Part shown: positions 24,490 to 33,510 of the stretch, in pieces
Position numbering within the stretch: position 1 is the first letter of the stretch
Layout: each line of letters begins with the position of its first letter
NCBI GenBank assembly: GCA_034925905.1
Contig: JAYFRL010000002.1
Span: forward strand, 19,730 to 83,729
Origin: JAYFRL01 sp034925905
GTDB taxonomy: Bacteria; Bacillota; Clostridia; Lachnospirales; Anaerotignaceae
Direction of reading: 5' to 3'
DNA: 64,000 nt
Notes under the pieces: model-generated
What the model saw: the letters and a program-made list of their open reading frames with translations, nothing else
What the model was told of the DNA's origin: nothing
Databases searched by the model: none
Made by a program: the position numbers and the translations under genes

Positions 24490-25764
24490 ATGAAAAAAGA
24501 AATGATAGCAATGCTTCTTGCCGGAGGCCAGGGAAGCCGCCTAGGCATACTTACAAAAAACATAGCCAAGCCTGCCGTTTCATTTGGCGGGAAATACAGG
24601 ATTATAGATTTTCCTTTAAGCAATTGCGTAAACTCAGGGCTTGATACGGTTGGAATTTTAACCCAATATCAACCTTTAAGGTTAAACCGCCATATAGGCA
24701 TAGGCATTCCCTGGGATTTAGACAAGCAATACGGCGGAATAACGATTCTTGCTCCGCATATTAGAGGCGAACAGGGCGAATGGTATACGGGAACGGCAAA
24801 TGCAATATTCCAAAACATAGATTACATAGATGAAACAAATCCTGAATATGTGCTTATTCTTTCTGGCGACCATATCTATAAAATGGATTATTCAAAAATG
24901 CTTAAATTCCATAAGAAAAAAGGATGTACGGCAACCATAGCCGTGCTTAAGGTTTCTTATGAAGAGGCCAGCCGGTTTGGCATAATGAATACGGATGCGG
25001 ACGGCAGGATATATGAATTTGAGGAAAAGCCGGAAAAACCGAAAAGCAACCTTGCTTCAATGGGCATATATATTTTCACATGGTCAAAGCTTAAAGAAGC
25101 TCTTATTGAAGACAATAAAATACATCCGGACAGTGATTTTGGCAAGCATATAATCCCTTCGATGATAAAAAAGGGCGAAAGCCTTTATGCATATGAGTTT
25201 TCGGGGTATTGGAAGGATGTGGGCACGATAGAATCCTTCTGGCAGGCCAACATGGAGCTTATAGGCATATGCCCGGAGTTTAATCTTTATGAGGACTTCT
25301 GGAAAATATATACTAATTTTGATCATCAGCCTCCCCAATATACGGGTGAAACGGCTGTTGTCCGCAAGAGCTTTGTTTCCGAAGGCTGCGAGGTTTACGG
25401 CGAGGTTTACAATTCGATACTCGGGCAAAGCGTTACTGTGAGCAAAAACGCTGTTGTACGGGATTCCATAATAATGAAAGATACCTTCATAGGAGAGGGA
25501 AGCTACATAGAAAGATGCATCATAGATGAAGAGTCGGTTGTTGAAAACGGTGTTAAAATAGGAATTGGTGAGAATGTTCCAAATTTCGATAAGCCTCATA
25601 TATACAACACAGGCATAACGGTTGTCGGTGAAAAAACATACATACCTTCCGGCGTCACCATAGGCAAAAACTGTGTTTTATACGGAAAGACAAAAAAAGA
25701 GGATTATGGAGACGGCATCCTTTTAAGCGGCGGTTCCATAATTTGTGAGGAGGCGCGCTTATGA
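24490..25764 (+). CDS. glgC: Glucose-1-phosphate adenylyltransferase
   Basis: 424 residues. It makes ADP-glucose for glycogen synthesis. The N-terminal nucleotidyltransferase shows GGQGSRLGILTKNIAKPAVS and FGGKYRIIDFPLSNC, then YVLILSGDHIYKMDY and FEEKPEKPKS; a C-terminal left-handed beta helix has repeated hexapeptides. The ATG at 24490 has AGGGGG 10 nt ahead, and an in-frame TTG at 24481 is too close to that site. It overlaps glgD by four bases. Confidence 0.96.
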   Translation: MKKEMIAMLLAGGQGSRLGILTKNIAKPAVSFGGKYRIIDFPLSNCVNSGLDTVGILTQYQPLRLNRHIGIGIPWDLDKQYGGITILAPHIRGEQGEWYTGTANAIFQNIDYIDETNPEYVLILSGDHIYKMDYSKMLKFHKKKGCTATIAVLKVSYEEASRFGIMNTDADGRIYEFEEKPEKPKSNLASMGIYIFTWSKLKEALIEDNKIHPDSDFGKHIIPSMIKKGESLYAYEFSGYWKDVGTIESFWQANMELIGICPEFNLYEDFWKIYTNFDHQPPQYTGETAVVRKSFVSEGCEVYGEVYNSILGQSVTVSKNAVVRDSIIMKDTFIGEGSYIERCIIDEESVVENGVKIGIGENVPNFDKPHIYNTGITVVGEKTYIPSGVTIGKNCVLYGKTKKEDYGDGILLSGGSIICEEARL

Positions 25765-26873
25765 AGGCTATAGGTATAATTCTTGCCGGAGGCAATGATG
25801 ACCGTTTGGGTGTGCTCACAGGAACAAGAGCTGTTGCGGCAATGCCCGTGGGCAGTTGTTATAGGGCAATAGATTTTTCGCTTAGCAGCATGTCCGCCTC
25901 CCATATGAATAAGGTTGCTGTTATAACCCAGTATAATTCAAGAACTCTGCATGATCATCTGACATCCTCAAAGTGGTGGGATTTTGGAAGAAAGCAGGGA
26001 GGGCTCTTTGTTTTTGGCCCTTATATAAGCAGGGAAAATCCGTTTTGGTTCAGAGGTACGGCGGATTCGATATATCAAAACATGACATACCTTAAGCGCA
26101 GCAATGAGGATTATGTTATCATAGCTTCAGGGGATTCGGTTTATAAAATGGACTTTAGGGATGTTGTGGATTTTCACGAGCAAAAAGGCGCGGATATGAC
26201 CATTGTCTATAAATCCTTTGGAGGCAAAAATATTTCAAAGATGGGTGTGATTTCCCTTGCTGCGGACGGGAAAATAGAGGATTTCGAGGAAAAACCTCTG
26301 CATCCGAAAACAAACAACGGTTCTCTTGGGATATATATTATATCAAGATCTCTTTTGATAAGTCTTCTTGAGGAGGTTTCGCCGAATAACGGATACGATT
26401 TTGTTCGCGATGTTATAATAAGATATCTGGATACCCTTAAGATTTACGGATATAGGTTTGACGGATATTGGCGCTCAATAGGCGCCGGGATAGACGAATA
26501 CTTCAATACAAACATGGATTTTTTAAATAAAGACGTGCGTTTCATTTTTTTTAGGGAATACCCGTATATAGCCACAAAGCCAAAAGATGAACCCCCTATT
26601 AAATATAATCCAAACGCGACGGTTAAAAATGTTGTTTGCGGGAGCGGGAGCATATTAAACGGACACGTTGAAAATTCTGTGCTTTTCAGGCGTGTATATA
26701 CAGGGGATTTCTCTGTTATAAAAAGAAGCATAATTATGGAGGGCAGCTATATAGGAAACAATTGCATTGTTGAAAACGCGATAATCGATAAAGATGTTGT
26801 TATTTCCGACGGGAAGACTGTTTTGGGATCAGAAGGTTCGCCTGTGATAATCGCCAAAGGGACGATTATATAG
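25761..26873 (+). CDS. glgD: ADP-glucose pyrophosphorylase regulatory-type subunit GlgD
   Basis: 370 residues, paralogous to GlgC but with the substrate loop altered: GGNDDRLGVLTGTRAVAAMP instead of GGxGxRLxxLT-KPAV, as expected for the GlgD subunit that partners GlgC in Firmicutes. SGDSVYKMDF and FEEKPLHPKT keep the fold. The beta-helix C-terminus is shorter than in GlgC. Its start overlaps the glgC stop (ATGA), so the two are made together. Confidence 0.94.
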   Translation: MKAIGIILAGGNDDRLGVLTGTRAVAAMPVGSCYRAIDFSLSSMSASHMNKVAVITQYNSRTLHDHLTSSKWWDFGRKQGGLFVFGPYISRENPFWFRGTADSIYQNMTYLKRSNEDYVIIASGDSVYKMDFRDVVDFHEQKGADMTIVYKSFGGKNISKMGVISLAADGKIEDFEEKPLHPKTNNGSLGIYIISRSLLISLLEEVSPNNGYDFVRDVIIRYLDTLKIYGYRFDGYWRSIGAGIDEYFNTNMDFLNKDVRFIFFREYPYIATKPKDEPPIKYNPNATVKNVVCGSGSILNGHVENSVLFRRVYTGDFSVIKRSIIMEGSYIGNNCIVENAIIDKDVVISDGKTVLGSEGSPVIIAKGTII

Positions 26874-26938
26874 GCCTTTATATATATTATTATTTATTAT
26901 GCCAAAATCAGCTTTGTAAACGGAAAGGGGTCGACATT

Positions 26939-27232
26939 ATGGAAATTACGGATGTTAGGGTACGGAAAGTTAGCAAAGATAATAAAATGAAAGCTGTTGT
27001 TTCGGTTACCTTTGACAATGAGTTCGTCGTTCATGATATAAAGGTAATCGAAAGAGAAAATGGGCTTTTTATAGCCATGCCCAGCAGGAAAACATTAGAC
27101 GGTGAATTCAGGGATATCGCTCATCCGATAAACGCTACAACACGAGAAAAAATACAGGCAGCTGTCCTTGAAAAATATGAAACGGCATTGCTTTCAGAAT
27201 CTGAAGATGCAAATGAACGAGACGCTGTATGA
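26939..27232 (+). CDS. spoVG: SpoVG family RNA/DNA-binding regulator
   Basis: 97 residues beginning MEITDVRVRKVSKDNKMKAV, with FIAMPSRKTLDGEFRDIAHP as the central signature and an acidic C-terminal tail. SpoVG is a small nucleic-acid-binding regulator active in sporulation and envelope control. AAAGGGG precedes the ATG. A strong bidirectional terminator follows immediately. Confidence 0.95.
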   Translation: MEITDVRVRKVSKDNKMKAVVSVTFDNEFVVHDIKVIERENGLFIAMPSRKTLDGEFRDIAHPINATTREKIQAAVLEKYETALLSESEDANERDAV

Positions 27233-27237
27233 GGTTA

Positions 27238-27286
27238 AAAATAAAAGAGGCGCGGACTTATATAAGTCCGCGCCTCTTTTATTTTC
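27238..27286 (+). terminator. Terminator after spoVG
   Basis: A perfect palindrome with about 24-bp arms centred at 27261/27262, GC-rich in the middle and flanked by A-run and T-run, so it can work on both strands. Confidence 0.92.
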
Positions 27287-27369
27287 TTTACATGCCTAGT
27301 TTAAAAGGATATAATAATGGTATATTAAAGTAAGAAGTTAAAGAGCCTTTTGCGGGTAAGGAGGCGTTT

Positions 27370-27669
27370 ATGGAAACCGTTTCCGATATTTTTGTAAGCG
27401 GGAATATAAAAGATATAAATACGGCGACCTATGGCATAGAAAAAAATATTCCTGTTTTAGGTCTTTTTTGCATATGCCGCAAAAAAAATATGCTTTTTAA
27501 AATTGAAATAATAAAGCATTCCGAGCTTTTAAAAAACCGAAATAAAGAAAGATATATTATTTTAGGCATTGCCATGGGCAAGAAAGACGCTTATGCCCTT
27601 TTAAGCCATATTTATGAATATGTCCTTAAAAGAGGGTTGCTTGCGCAGGATATAGAGAAAATTTTCTGA
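27370..27669 (+). CDS. Hypothetical protein, 99 residues
   Basis: A small soluble protein rich in Lys and Ile with no signal peptide or membrane helix. It starts at an ATG with AAGGAGG ahead and ends 12 nt before the DUF2953 gene, so it is the first gene of a group leading into sporulation genes. I do not recognise a domain. The segment RYIILGIAMGKKDAYALLSH could be a short alpha/beta core. Confidence 0.7.
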   Translation: METVSDIFVSGNIKDINTATYGIEKNIPVLGLFCICRKKNMLFKIEIIKHSELLKNRNKERYIILGIAMGKKDAYALLSHIYEYVLKRGLLAQDIEKIF

Positions 27670-27681
27670 TGGGAGAATCAA

Positions 27682-28599
27682 ATGTCTGTATTACTTGCTG
27701 TTTTAAAAATTATAGGCTTAATAATTTTGTGTTTATTGGCAATTATACTTATATTGGTAATTATAGTTCTTGTTTCTCCGCTTAAATATAAGCTTTATGC
27801 TGAAAAATACGAAATGTTTAAGGCGGACGGTAAGGTTTCGTGGCTTTTTCATGCTGTTAAGCTTGAAATATATGCAGAGCTTTCTAAAGATTTTAAAACG
27901 GTACTCAAAAAAGATGTGTCTTTTAAAATATTTGGAAGGGAGATATTAAATAAACCTGAAAAGCTTAAAAAGCCGAAGAAGAAAAAACCGGTTGACCAAA
28001 AAAAAGAAAAGCCCTATATAAAAGAACCCGAGCCTAAAAAGGCGACACCCTTTTTTTCTTCGGACAAGCTTTTAAAGCTTGAGGATGAGGAATATAAGCT
28101 AGCTGAAACTCCTAAATATATGCGCATAAAAATGCCGCATGCGGAAATGCCTCCGCCGGAAGCAAAGCTTCCAAAAGCCTCAAAGGAAAACGAAAAAAAG
28201 GCGGAAGAAGATGCGGAGGAGAAACAGGAGAAAAGGAAAATAGATATAGCTTATTTCAAAAATATGCCAAAAGATGAAAGAAAAAAGCTTATATCAGACG
28301 TAATTAAGTTTATAAAAAGTGTGCTTAAAACGGTGTTCCCAAAAAGCTTTAAGCTTCTTGGCTCTTTTGGGCTTTCAGACCCTGCTTTAACGGGCGAAGT
28401 TTTAGGCGGTATATATGTTTTAAAAGGGTTCACCGGTCTTGACATTAATGTTTCGGGTGATTTCAGAGGTGAAAATGTGCTTAACGGCAAGATTTTCATC
28501 GAGGGCAGGATTACGCTTTCGGCTTTGGGTTTTTATACCTTAAGACTAGCGCTTACGAAGCCTGTGTTTAAAATAATAAAAATATACTTAAAAGGTTAG
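27682..28599 (+). CDS. DUF2953 membrane-anchored protein
   Basis: 305 residues. One N-terminal membrane helix (about 5-32) is followed by SPLKYKLYAEKYEMFKADGK and VSWLFHAVKLEIYAE, the start of DUF2953, then a long Lys/Glu/Pro-rich linker (about 90-200) and a C-terminal GSFGLSDPALTGEVLGGIYV block. The family is found beside the sporulation gene gerW (ytfJ) in Bacillus and clostridia, as it is here 11 nt upstream. The molecular function is unknown. Confidence 0.85.
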   Translation: MSVLLAVLKIIGLIILCLLAIILILVIIVLVSPLKYKLYAEKYEMFKADGKVSWLFHAVKLEIYAELSKDFKTVLKKDVSFKIFGREILNKPEKLKKPKKKKPVDQKKEKPYIKEPEPKKATPFFSSDKLLKLEDEEYKLAETPKYMRIKMPHAEMPPPEAKLPKASKENEKKAEEDAEEKQEKRKIDIAYFKNMPKDERKKLISDVIKFIKSVLKTVFPKSFKLLGSFGLSDPALTGEVLGGIYVLKGFTGLDINVSGDFRGENVLNGKIFIEGRITLSALGFYTLRLALTKPVFKIIKIYLKG

Positions 28600-28610
28600 G
28601 AGAATGTTGA

Positions 28611-29003
28611 ATGGGAAACAGTTTTAACGAAAGTATCGATGTTTTATTTGGCAGGATGGAAGAATTCGTATCCACTAAAACGGTTGTCGGGGAAGCTGTA
28701 ACCGTTGGCGGGGTTACCCTTTTGCCCCTTATAGAAGTAAGCGTTGGAGTCGGTGCCGGCGGAGGCGGCGAAGGCAAAAATCAGGGCATTGGCGGCGGTC
28801 TCGGCGCAAAGATAATTCCAAGCGCAATACTTGTTATAACGGGAGACAGCGTTCGCCTTGTAAATATTAAAAACCAGGACGCTTTAAGCAAGCTTATAGA
28901 CCTTGCTCCAGACGCCTTAAATAAGCTTAATTTTTTTTCCAAAAAGGAAGATGAGCCTAAAGAAGAAATAAAATTTGAAGAAAAGGTTGTTGTGGAGGAA
29001 TAA
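28611..29003 (+). CDS. gerW: GerW (YtfJ) family spore protein
   Basis: 130 residues. The family signature is plain: VVGEAVTVGGVTLLPLIEVS, a Gly-rich run (VGAGGGGEG), GGGLGAKIIPSAILVI and a C-terminal acidic tail. GerW proteins are sporulation proteins needed for proper germination response. AGGAG is 9 nt before the ATG. It follows the DUF2953 gene in the conserved order. Confidence 0.93.
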   Translation: MGNSFNESIDVLFGRMEEFVSTKTVVGEAVTVGGVTLLPLIEVSVGVGAGGGGEGKNQGIGGGLGAKIIPSAILVITGDSVRLVNIKNQDALSKLIDLAPDALNKLNFFSKKEDEPKEEIKFEEKVVVEE

Positions 29004-29030
29004 TAAAAGCTTCAAGGAGGTGCAAAACCA

Positions 29031-30215
29031 TTGACAGTAATAGAATTTTTCGATAAAGATACAATTAAAAACATACTTGCTGTTTTAACTTTAAAGCCGG
29101 AAAAAACCGTTTTTTTATATGACAGAGAGCTTAAAAATATGAATTTTTTTGCAAGCCTTGAAAAGTGCTTTAAGGCCCATATCCCAAATATAAAGCTTGA
29201 AAAATATCCAGTGAATATAATGGATATAAACGATGTTTACGAGAAAACGATTAAGGTTATAAAATCAAATGAAAATTGTATAATAGAGCTTACCGGCGGA
29301 AGCGAGCTTATGACCGTGGCGGGATACAAAGCAGGAAGCGAAATGGATGTAGATCTTATATATACAGATATAACTAAATCCGAAATGCTTTATATAAACC
29401 GCAACAATAAAATAGTGAAAACAACAAATCTTACGCTTTTGGACTTCATAAACTCAAAAGGGGCTGCTTTAATAGGGAATTCGAAAGCAGCACCGGAGCC
29501 TGAAATATATGAGGACGTTATTAATATGTGCAACGTGCTTTTTAACAAGCTTGAAGATTGGAAAGTAACCTGTTCTTACCTTCAGACGGTAGCTGCGTCT
29601 TTCGAGAAAGAAGAGCTTGATATAAAAAGCCGCAGAGTTATAAGACATAAGAATGGACAGATGATATACCCCGACGAATATATAATGGGAGAGTTTCAGA
29701 AGAACGGGTTTATAAAGGATTTAAGCTTTAACAAAAATAATATAAGCTTTTCGTTAACCTCTTCACAGTCCAGGCAATATATGATAAACTACGGAGGCTG
29801 GCTGGAGCTTTATGTTTACATAGAAGCAAAACGTGCAAAAATGTTTGACGATATACTTTTAGGGGCTATGATAGATTGGAATGTGTATGATGGCGTAGTT
29901 TCAGCCGGAAACGAAATAGACGTTATTCTTTCAGATGGCTCAACCCCTGTTTTCATATCATGTAAACTAAGGGAAGCGGATACTGACGCTTTAAATGAGA
30001 TTTGGATAGCCAAAAGAAGGCTTGGAGGATGGTTTTCAAAAAGTGTTGTGGTTGCTTTTGGCAGTGAAAAAGCTAAAAATATGGGTACATATAAAAGAGC
30101 CTGCGAGCTTGGTATATCAGTTTTGGATAAAGAAGACATATTAAGCCGTAATTTTGGGGAAAGGCTTGTTGGTTGCATAAAAGCCCATGATCTTATAGGC
30201 CTTAAATGGAGATAA
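29031..30215 (+). CDS. Card1/Can2-like CARF-domain nuclease (DUF1887) with altered active site
   Basis: 394 residues with a TTG start behind AAGGAGGTG. The N-terminal half is a CARF-type fold: FFDKDTIKNILAVL, then IIELTGGSELMTVAGYKAGS (85-104), the loop that holds cyclic oligoadenylate in CARF proteins. The C-terminal half follows the PD-(D/E)XK layout: GGWLELYVY (Glu259), NEIDVIL (Asp297) and FISCK (Lys312). In active enzymes the last motif is (D/E)xK; here the acidic residue is Ser310. Card1 proteins are activated by cA4 made by type III CRISPR, yet no type III gene is nearby; the gene sits between gerW and yabG. Domain assignment is from motif recognition. Confidence 0.8.
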   Translation: MTVIEFFDKDTIKNILAVLTLKPEKTVFLYDRELKNMNFFASLEKCFKAHIPNIKLEKYPVNIMDINDVYEKTIKVIKSNENCIIELTGGSELMTVAGYKAGSEMDVDLIYTDITKSEMLYINRNNKIVKTTNLTLLDFINSKGAALIGNSKAAPEPEIYEDVINMCNVLFNKLEDWKVTCSYLQTVAASFEKEELDIKSRRVIRHKNGQMIYPDEYIMGEFQKNGFIKDLSFNKNNISFSLTSSQSRQYMINYGGWLELYVYIEAKRAKMFDDILLGAMIDWNVYDGVVSAGNEIDVILSDGSTPVFISCKLREADTDALNEIWIAKRRLGGWFSKSVVVAFGSEKAKNMGTYKRACELGISVLDKEDILSRNFGERLVGCIKAHDLIGLKWR

Positions 30216-30240
30216 ACGTATTTAAAATTATATTTTAATA

Positions 30241-30285
30241 AAGGGATTTTCAAAGCATCAGCCTTTGGAAATCCTTTTATTTTTT
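30241..30285 (+). terminator. Terminator after the CARF-nuclease gene
   Basis: Stem 30241-30255 with 30263-30278 (one mismatch), loop ATCAGC, then a T-rich tail. Confidence 0.8.
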
Positions 30286-30379
30286 AGATTGTTAATGCCT
30301 GCTGGCTTATTTTTAGTTATTTTTTTTGCACCTTAGTTATAAATTTATATATATAAATAAAATATGATGCGGGTGTGCC

Positions 30380-31177
30380 ATGATAAAAGAGGGCGATATT
30401 GTAACACGTAAGAAATATGGTAATGATTTAAACTTTATAGTAAAATCCATAGAGGACGACGGAACGGCAAGACTTTATTGCATAAGCCACAGGCTTTTTG
30501 CAGATGCTCCATTGGATGACCTGAAAAGAGCTTTAAGGGAAAACTTTTTTATATTCAAGAAACTTTTCCGCTCAGATGCCCAGAAAAAGGTTGAGGATAT
30601 ATTGAAAAAGAGGAAGGAAAAGATGTCGGGGGTTTTTTATCCGGGGCGCGTTTTACATATAGATTCGGATGAAGGTTTTTTAAATATGTGTATGTCTTAT
30701 TATGACCTTTTGGGCGTTCCGGCCTCGGGAAGGCTTATAGTTGAGGACAGTCAGCCCCTGGCTATAATGGAGGTGCTGAAGGAAGATTGCCCGGATATAC
30801 TTATACTCACGGGTCACGATTCGCTTAAAAACAACTCCGATGAAACCGACATGGGAAATTATAGCTCCTCGGGATTTTTTGCGGATGCCGTGAAAAAGGC
30901 AAGGCAGTTTCAGTCTGGGAGGGATTCGCTTATAATATTTGCTGGAGCATGCCAATCAAATTTTGAAGCTATAATGTCTTCGGGAGCAAATTTTGCCAGC
31001 TCGCCTGAAAGAAAGCTCATACATGCGCTGGATCCTGTTTTCATAGGTGAAAGGCTTTCTTACACATCTGTTTTTGATATAGTTACCCCCAAAGATGCCC
31101 TTGAAAATACAATGACTTCTTTTGACGGGCTTGGTGGGTTTGAAACAAGAGGTACGCTAAGAGGAGGGAATCCGTAA
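30380..31177 (+). CDS. yabG: Sporulation-specific peptidase YabG
   Basis: 265 residues. GDIVTRKKYGNDLNFIVKSI at the start, ILILTGHDSLKN in the centre and LIIFAGACQSNFEAIMSSGA give the conserved His and Cys of this cysteine-type protease. YabG trims coat and cortex proteins during late spore assembly and, in Clostridioides, pre-SleC and CspBA. It is a single gene between a terminator and the signal peptidase gene. Confidence 0.95.
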   Translation: MIKEGDIVTRKKYGNDLNFIVKSIEDDGTARLYCISHRLFADAPLDDLKRALRENFFIFKKLFRSDAQKKVEDILKKRKEKMSGVFYPGRVLHIDSDEGFLNMCMSYYDLLGVPASGRLIVEDSQPLAIMEVLKEDCPDILILTGHDSLKNNSDETDMGNYSSSGFFADAVKKARQFQSGRDSLIIFAGACQSNFEAIMSSGANFASSPERKLIHALDPVFIGERLSYTSVFDIVTPKDALENTMTSFDGLGGFETRGTLRGGNP

Positions 31178-31258
31178 ATTTAATTTTTTATACCCTTGAT
31201 ATTTGGTATATTTTATTTATACTTAAAAAGGAGATGTCTTTTTTGAAGGGGTATATTA

Positions 31259-31753
31259 GTGAATAAAGAGATTAAGGAATGGCTGGATTCTTTTAGATGG
31301 GCCTTTATTATACTTATAATTTTATATTTTGTATGCTGGCCTGTTAAAGTGCGGGGGCTTTCGATGGAAAAAACGCTTAAAGATTCGGATAGGCTTTTGA
31401 TGAGCCGGGCGATGTCATATATAGGGGCATATGGAAGAGGAGATATCGTTATATTAAACCTTGATTTAAACGGGCAGAATAAGGACATAGTTAAAAGGAT
31501 AATAGCTATGGAAGGGGACAGCATACGTATAAAAAACGGAGAAGTGTTTTTAAACGGTGAAAAACTGTATGAGCCTTATGCTCTTGGGGAGACTTTGGGA
31601 GATGTTGATATAGTTGTTCCCGAGGGCTGCGTTTATTTTCTTGGAGACAACAGACCGGAGAGCACAGACAGCCGAACCCTGGGAACTATCCCCAAATCAA
31701 AGGTGTCCGGGAAGATTTTAATTAGGATATATCCTTTCGGCAAAATTGAATAA
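31259..31753 (+). CDS. lepB: Signal peptidase I
   Basis: 164 residues, membrane-bound. One N-terminal helix (about 14-30) is followed by the catalytic Ser35 in RGLSMEKTL and the general base Lys79 in DIVKRIIAMEGDS; VYFLGDNRPESTDSR is box E. It cleaves Sec and Tat signal peptides at the outer membrane face. The start is GTG with AAGGGG upstream. The SipL gene follows 66 nt later. Confidence 0.95.
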   Translation: MNKEIKEWLDSFRWAFIILIILYFVCWPVKVRGLSMEKTLKDSDRLLMSRAMSYIGAYGRGDIVILNLDLNGQNKDIVKRIIAMEGDSIRIKNGEVFLNGEKLYEPYALGETLGDVDIVVPEGCVYFLGDNRPESTDSRTLGTIPKSKVSGKILIRIYPFGKIE

Positions 31754-31819
31754 TACATATCATGAAATAATCTCTTTATGAATATATTTGTATAGACAAA
31801 GTCATAAGGAGGTTTTTTT

Positions 31820-33391
31820 ATGCCGTCTGAGCTTGGATTGGTTAAAAAAGAGATTGTATTTAGAGATAAAATTGGGAAAAAAAATGGACAAATTCTTTTG
31901 GAAGGAGACATAGTAGTTCCGGATATTAAGCCTGATGTTGAAAATATACTCAGGGTTTCGGGCAAAGTCTCGATTAATAATGTTAGGGCTGAAGAAGGAA
32001 GGGTAAACTTTAGTGGTACGTTTAATGCATCTGTTATATATGAATCCGGGAATGGCAAAAGCATTTTAAATTCCATGAATTATTCATCACCCATAGACGA
32101 ATATATTGCTGTTGAAGAATGCACAAGAGACGCCAAGGTAAGGCTTAAAAGCAACATTGAGCATATGGAATACAGGCTCATAAACGACAGGAAGGTAAGC
32201 ATTAAAACGGTGCTTTCCGTAATCTGTGACGTTGAGGATGAAAAAAGGTGCGATATTGTAATGGACGCTTCGGATGACGGAATGCTTAAAACAAATACCG
32301 GTACAATAAAGCTTCAGAACAAAGAGATAACAAAAACTGATATAATACCCATCAAGGAAGAATTTGTTTTGCCTGCGGGTAAGCCTGAAATCGGGAAAAT
32401 AATAGATTCCGAGGCAATGATAACCCAAAAAGACGTCAAAATTTCAGATGGGAAGGTACAGATAAAAGGCGAAATAAAAGTTATAACCATTTATACGCCT
32501 GAAGGAGAAGAAGGTATAGTTGAGGTTGTTGAGCACACGGTTCCGTTTAACGGATATGTAGAAGTTGAAGGTGCAAAAGCAAATATGCCGGGAGGCATAA
32601 GTATATACATAGACAGCGTTGAAACTCAATCAATGGCCGATTCCGACGGAGAAGAAAGGCTTATAGACCTTGCTATAGATTTAGGAGTTATTCTCCGGCT
32701 TTTTAATATTGAAGAAATAAGCATTGTGGAAGATGCCTACAGTCTTCGGCATGCATTAGACATAGAAAGGGAAACCATAAGGTATCAGGTTGTTGTTTGC
32801 CAGAGTGTTGCGGAAAACTCGGCAAAAGGCGTTATAACCATACCCGACAGATATCCCGATGTCTTTAGGGTTGTTAAGGTTTGGGGCGATATAAAGGATT
32901 ATGAAGCTTCCGTAGGAGAAGGAAAGGTTAATGTTGAAGGCACGCTTGGAATCAATACACTTTATATCGGAAACGATGATGAGCGTCCTGTAAGCTGTGT
33001 ATATAGCGAAATTCCGTTTTCACAGGAAATAGAGGCCATAGGAGCAAAAGAAGGCATGGATGTTGATCTTAATGTGGGAATAAAAGATATTCTGTCAAAT
33101 ATGACCTCTGAGAGGGATGTTGAAGTTAGAGCCGAGATGGATTATGGAAGCATAATTACAGAGGCAGTTGAAAAAGGCGTCATAACCGATATACTTCCGT
33201 CGCTTGAAGCTTCGCTTCCCGAAACCTCAAGTGTCGTTATATACTATGTTGAGAAGGGAGACACTCTTTGGAACATAGCAAAAAAATACAATACAACAAT
33301 TGAAGATATAGCGGGCCTTAACGGTATTAAAAATTGGGACGCCATATATCCGGGCCAACAGCTTATTATAATAAAAAGCAGTGTCGAATAA
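31820..33391 (+). CDS. sipL: SipL-like spore morphogenesis protein (DUF3794 repeats + LysM)
   Basis: 523 residues. DUF3794 modules with the repeated pattern of strand-rich ILRVSGKV or VVKVWGDI blocks lie at about 35-115, 175-265 and 325-430, and a C-terminal LysM domain spans about 472-520 (VEKGDTLWNIAKKYNTTIED). This is the architecture of clostridial SipL, which binds the coat ATPase SpoIVA through its LysM and is required to tether coat to the forespore. AAGGAGG precedes the ATG. A terminator follows directly. Confidence 0.92.
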   Translation: MPSELGLVKKEIVFRDKIGKKNGQILLEGDIVVPDIKPDVENILRVSGKVSINNVRAEEGRVNFSGTFNASVIYESGNGKSILNSMNYSSPIDEYIAVEECTRDAKVRLKSNIEHMEYRLINDRKVSIKTVLSVICDVEDEKRCDIVMDASDDGMLKTNTGTIKLQNKEITKTDIIPIKEEFVLPAGKPEIGKIIDSEAMITQKDVKISDGKVQIKGEIKVITIYTPEGEEGIVEVVEHTVPFNGYVEVEGAKANMPGGISIYIDSVETQSMADSDGEERLIDLAIDLGVILRLFNIEEISIVEDAYSLRHALDIERETIRYQVVVCQSVAENSAKGVITIPDRYPDVFRVVKVWGDIKDYEASVGEGKVNVEGTLGINTLYIGNDDERPVSCVYSEIPFSQEIEAIGAKEGMDVDLNVGIKDILSNMTSERDVEVRAEMDYGSIITEAVEKGVITDILPSLEASLPETSSVVIYYVEKGDTLWNIAKKYNTTIEDIAGLNGIKNWDAIYPGQQLIIIKSSVE

Positions 33392-33392
33392 C

Positions 33393-33434
33393 AAAAAGCC
33401 TCTTAAAGGCAAAGCCTTTAAGAGGCTTTTTAAC
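33393..33434 (+). terminator. Terminator after sipL
   Basis: An 18-bp perfect stem (33393-33410 with 33414-33431) with an AAA loop, flanked by A-run and T-run; two-way terminator. Confidence 0.93.
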
Positions 33435-33510
33435 AGCTGATGCTTATAAAATATTTTGCCAAAAGCTTAAACAGTTGTTATAATGAGGATAATAACTGTG
33501 AGGTGCTCTT

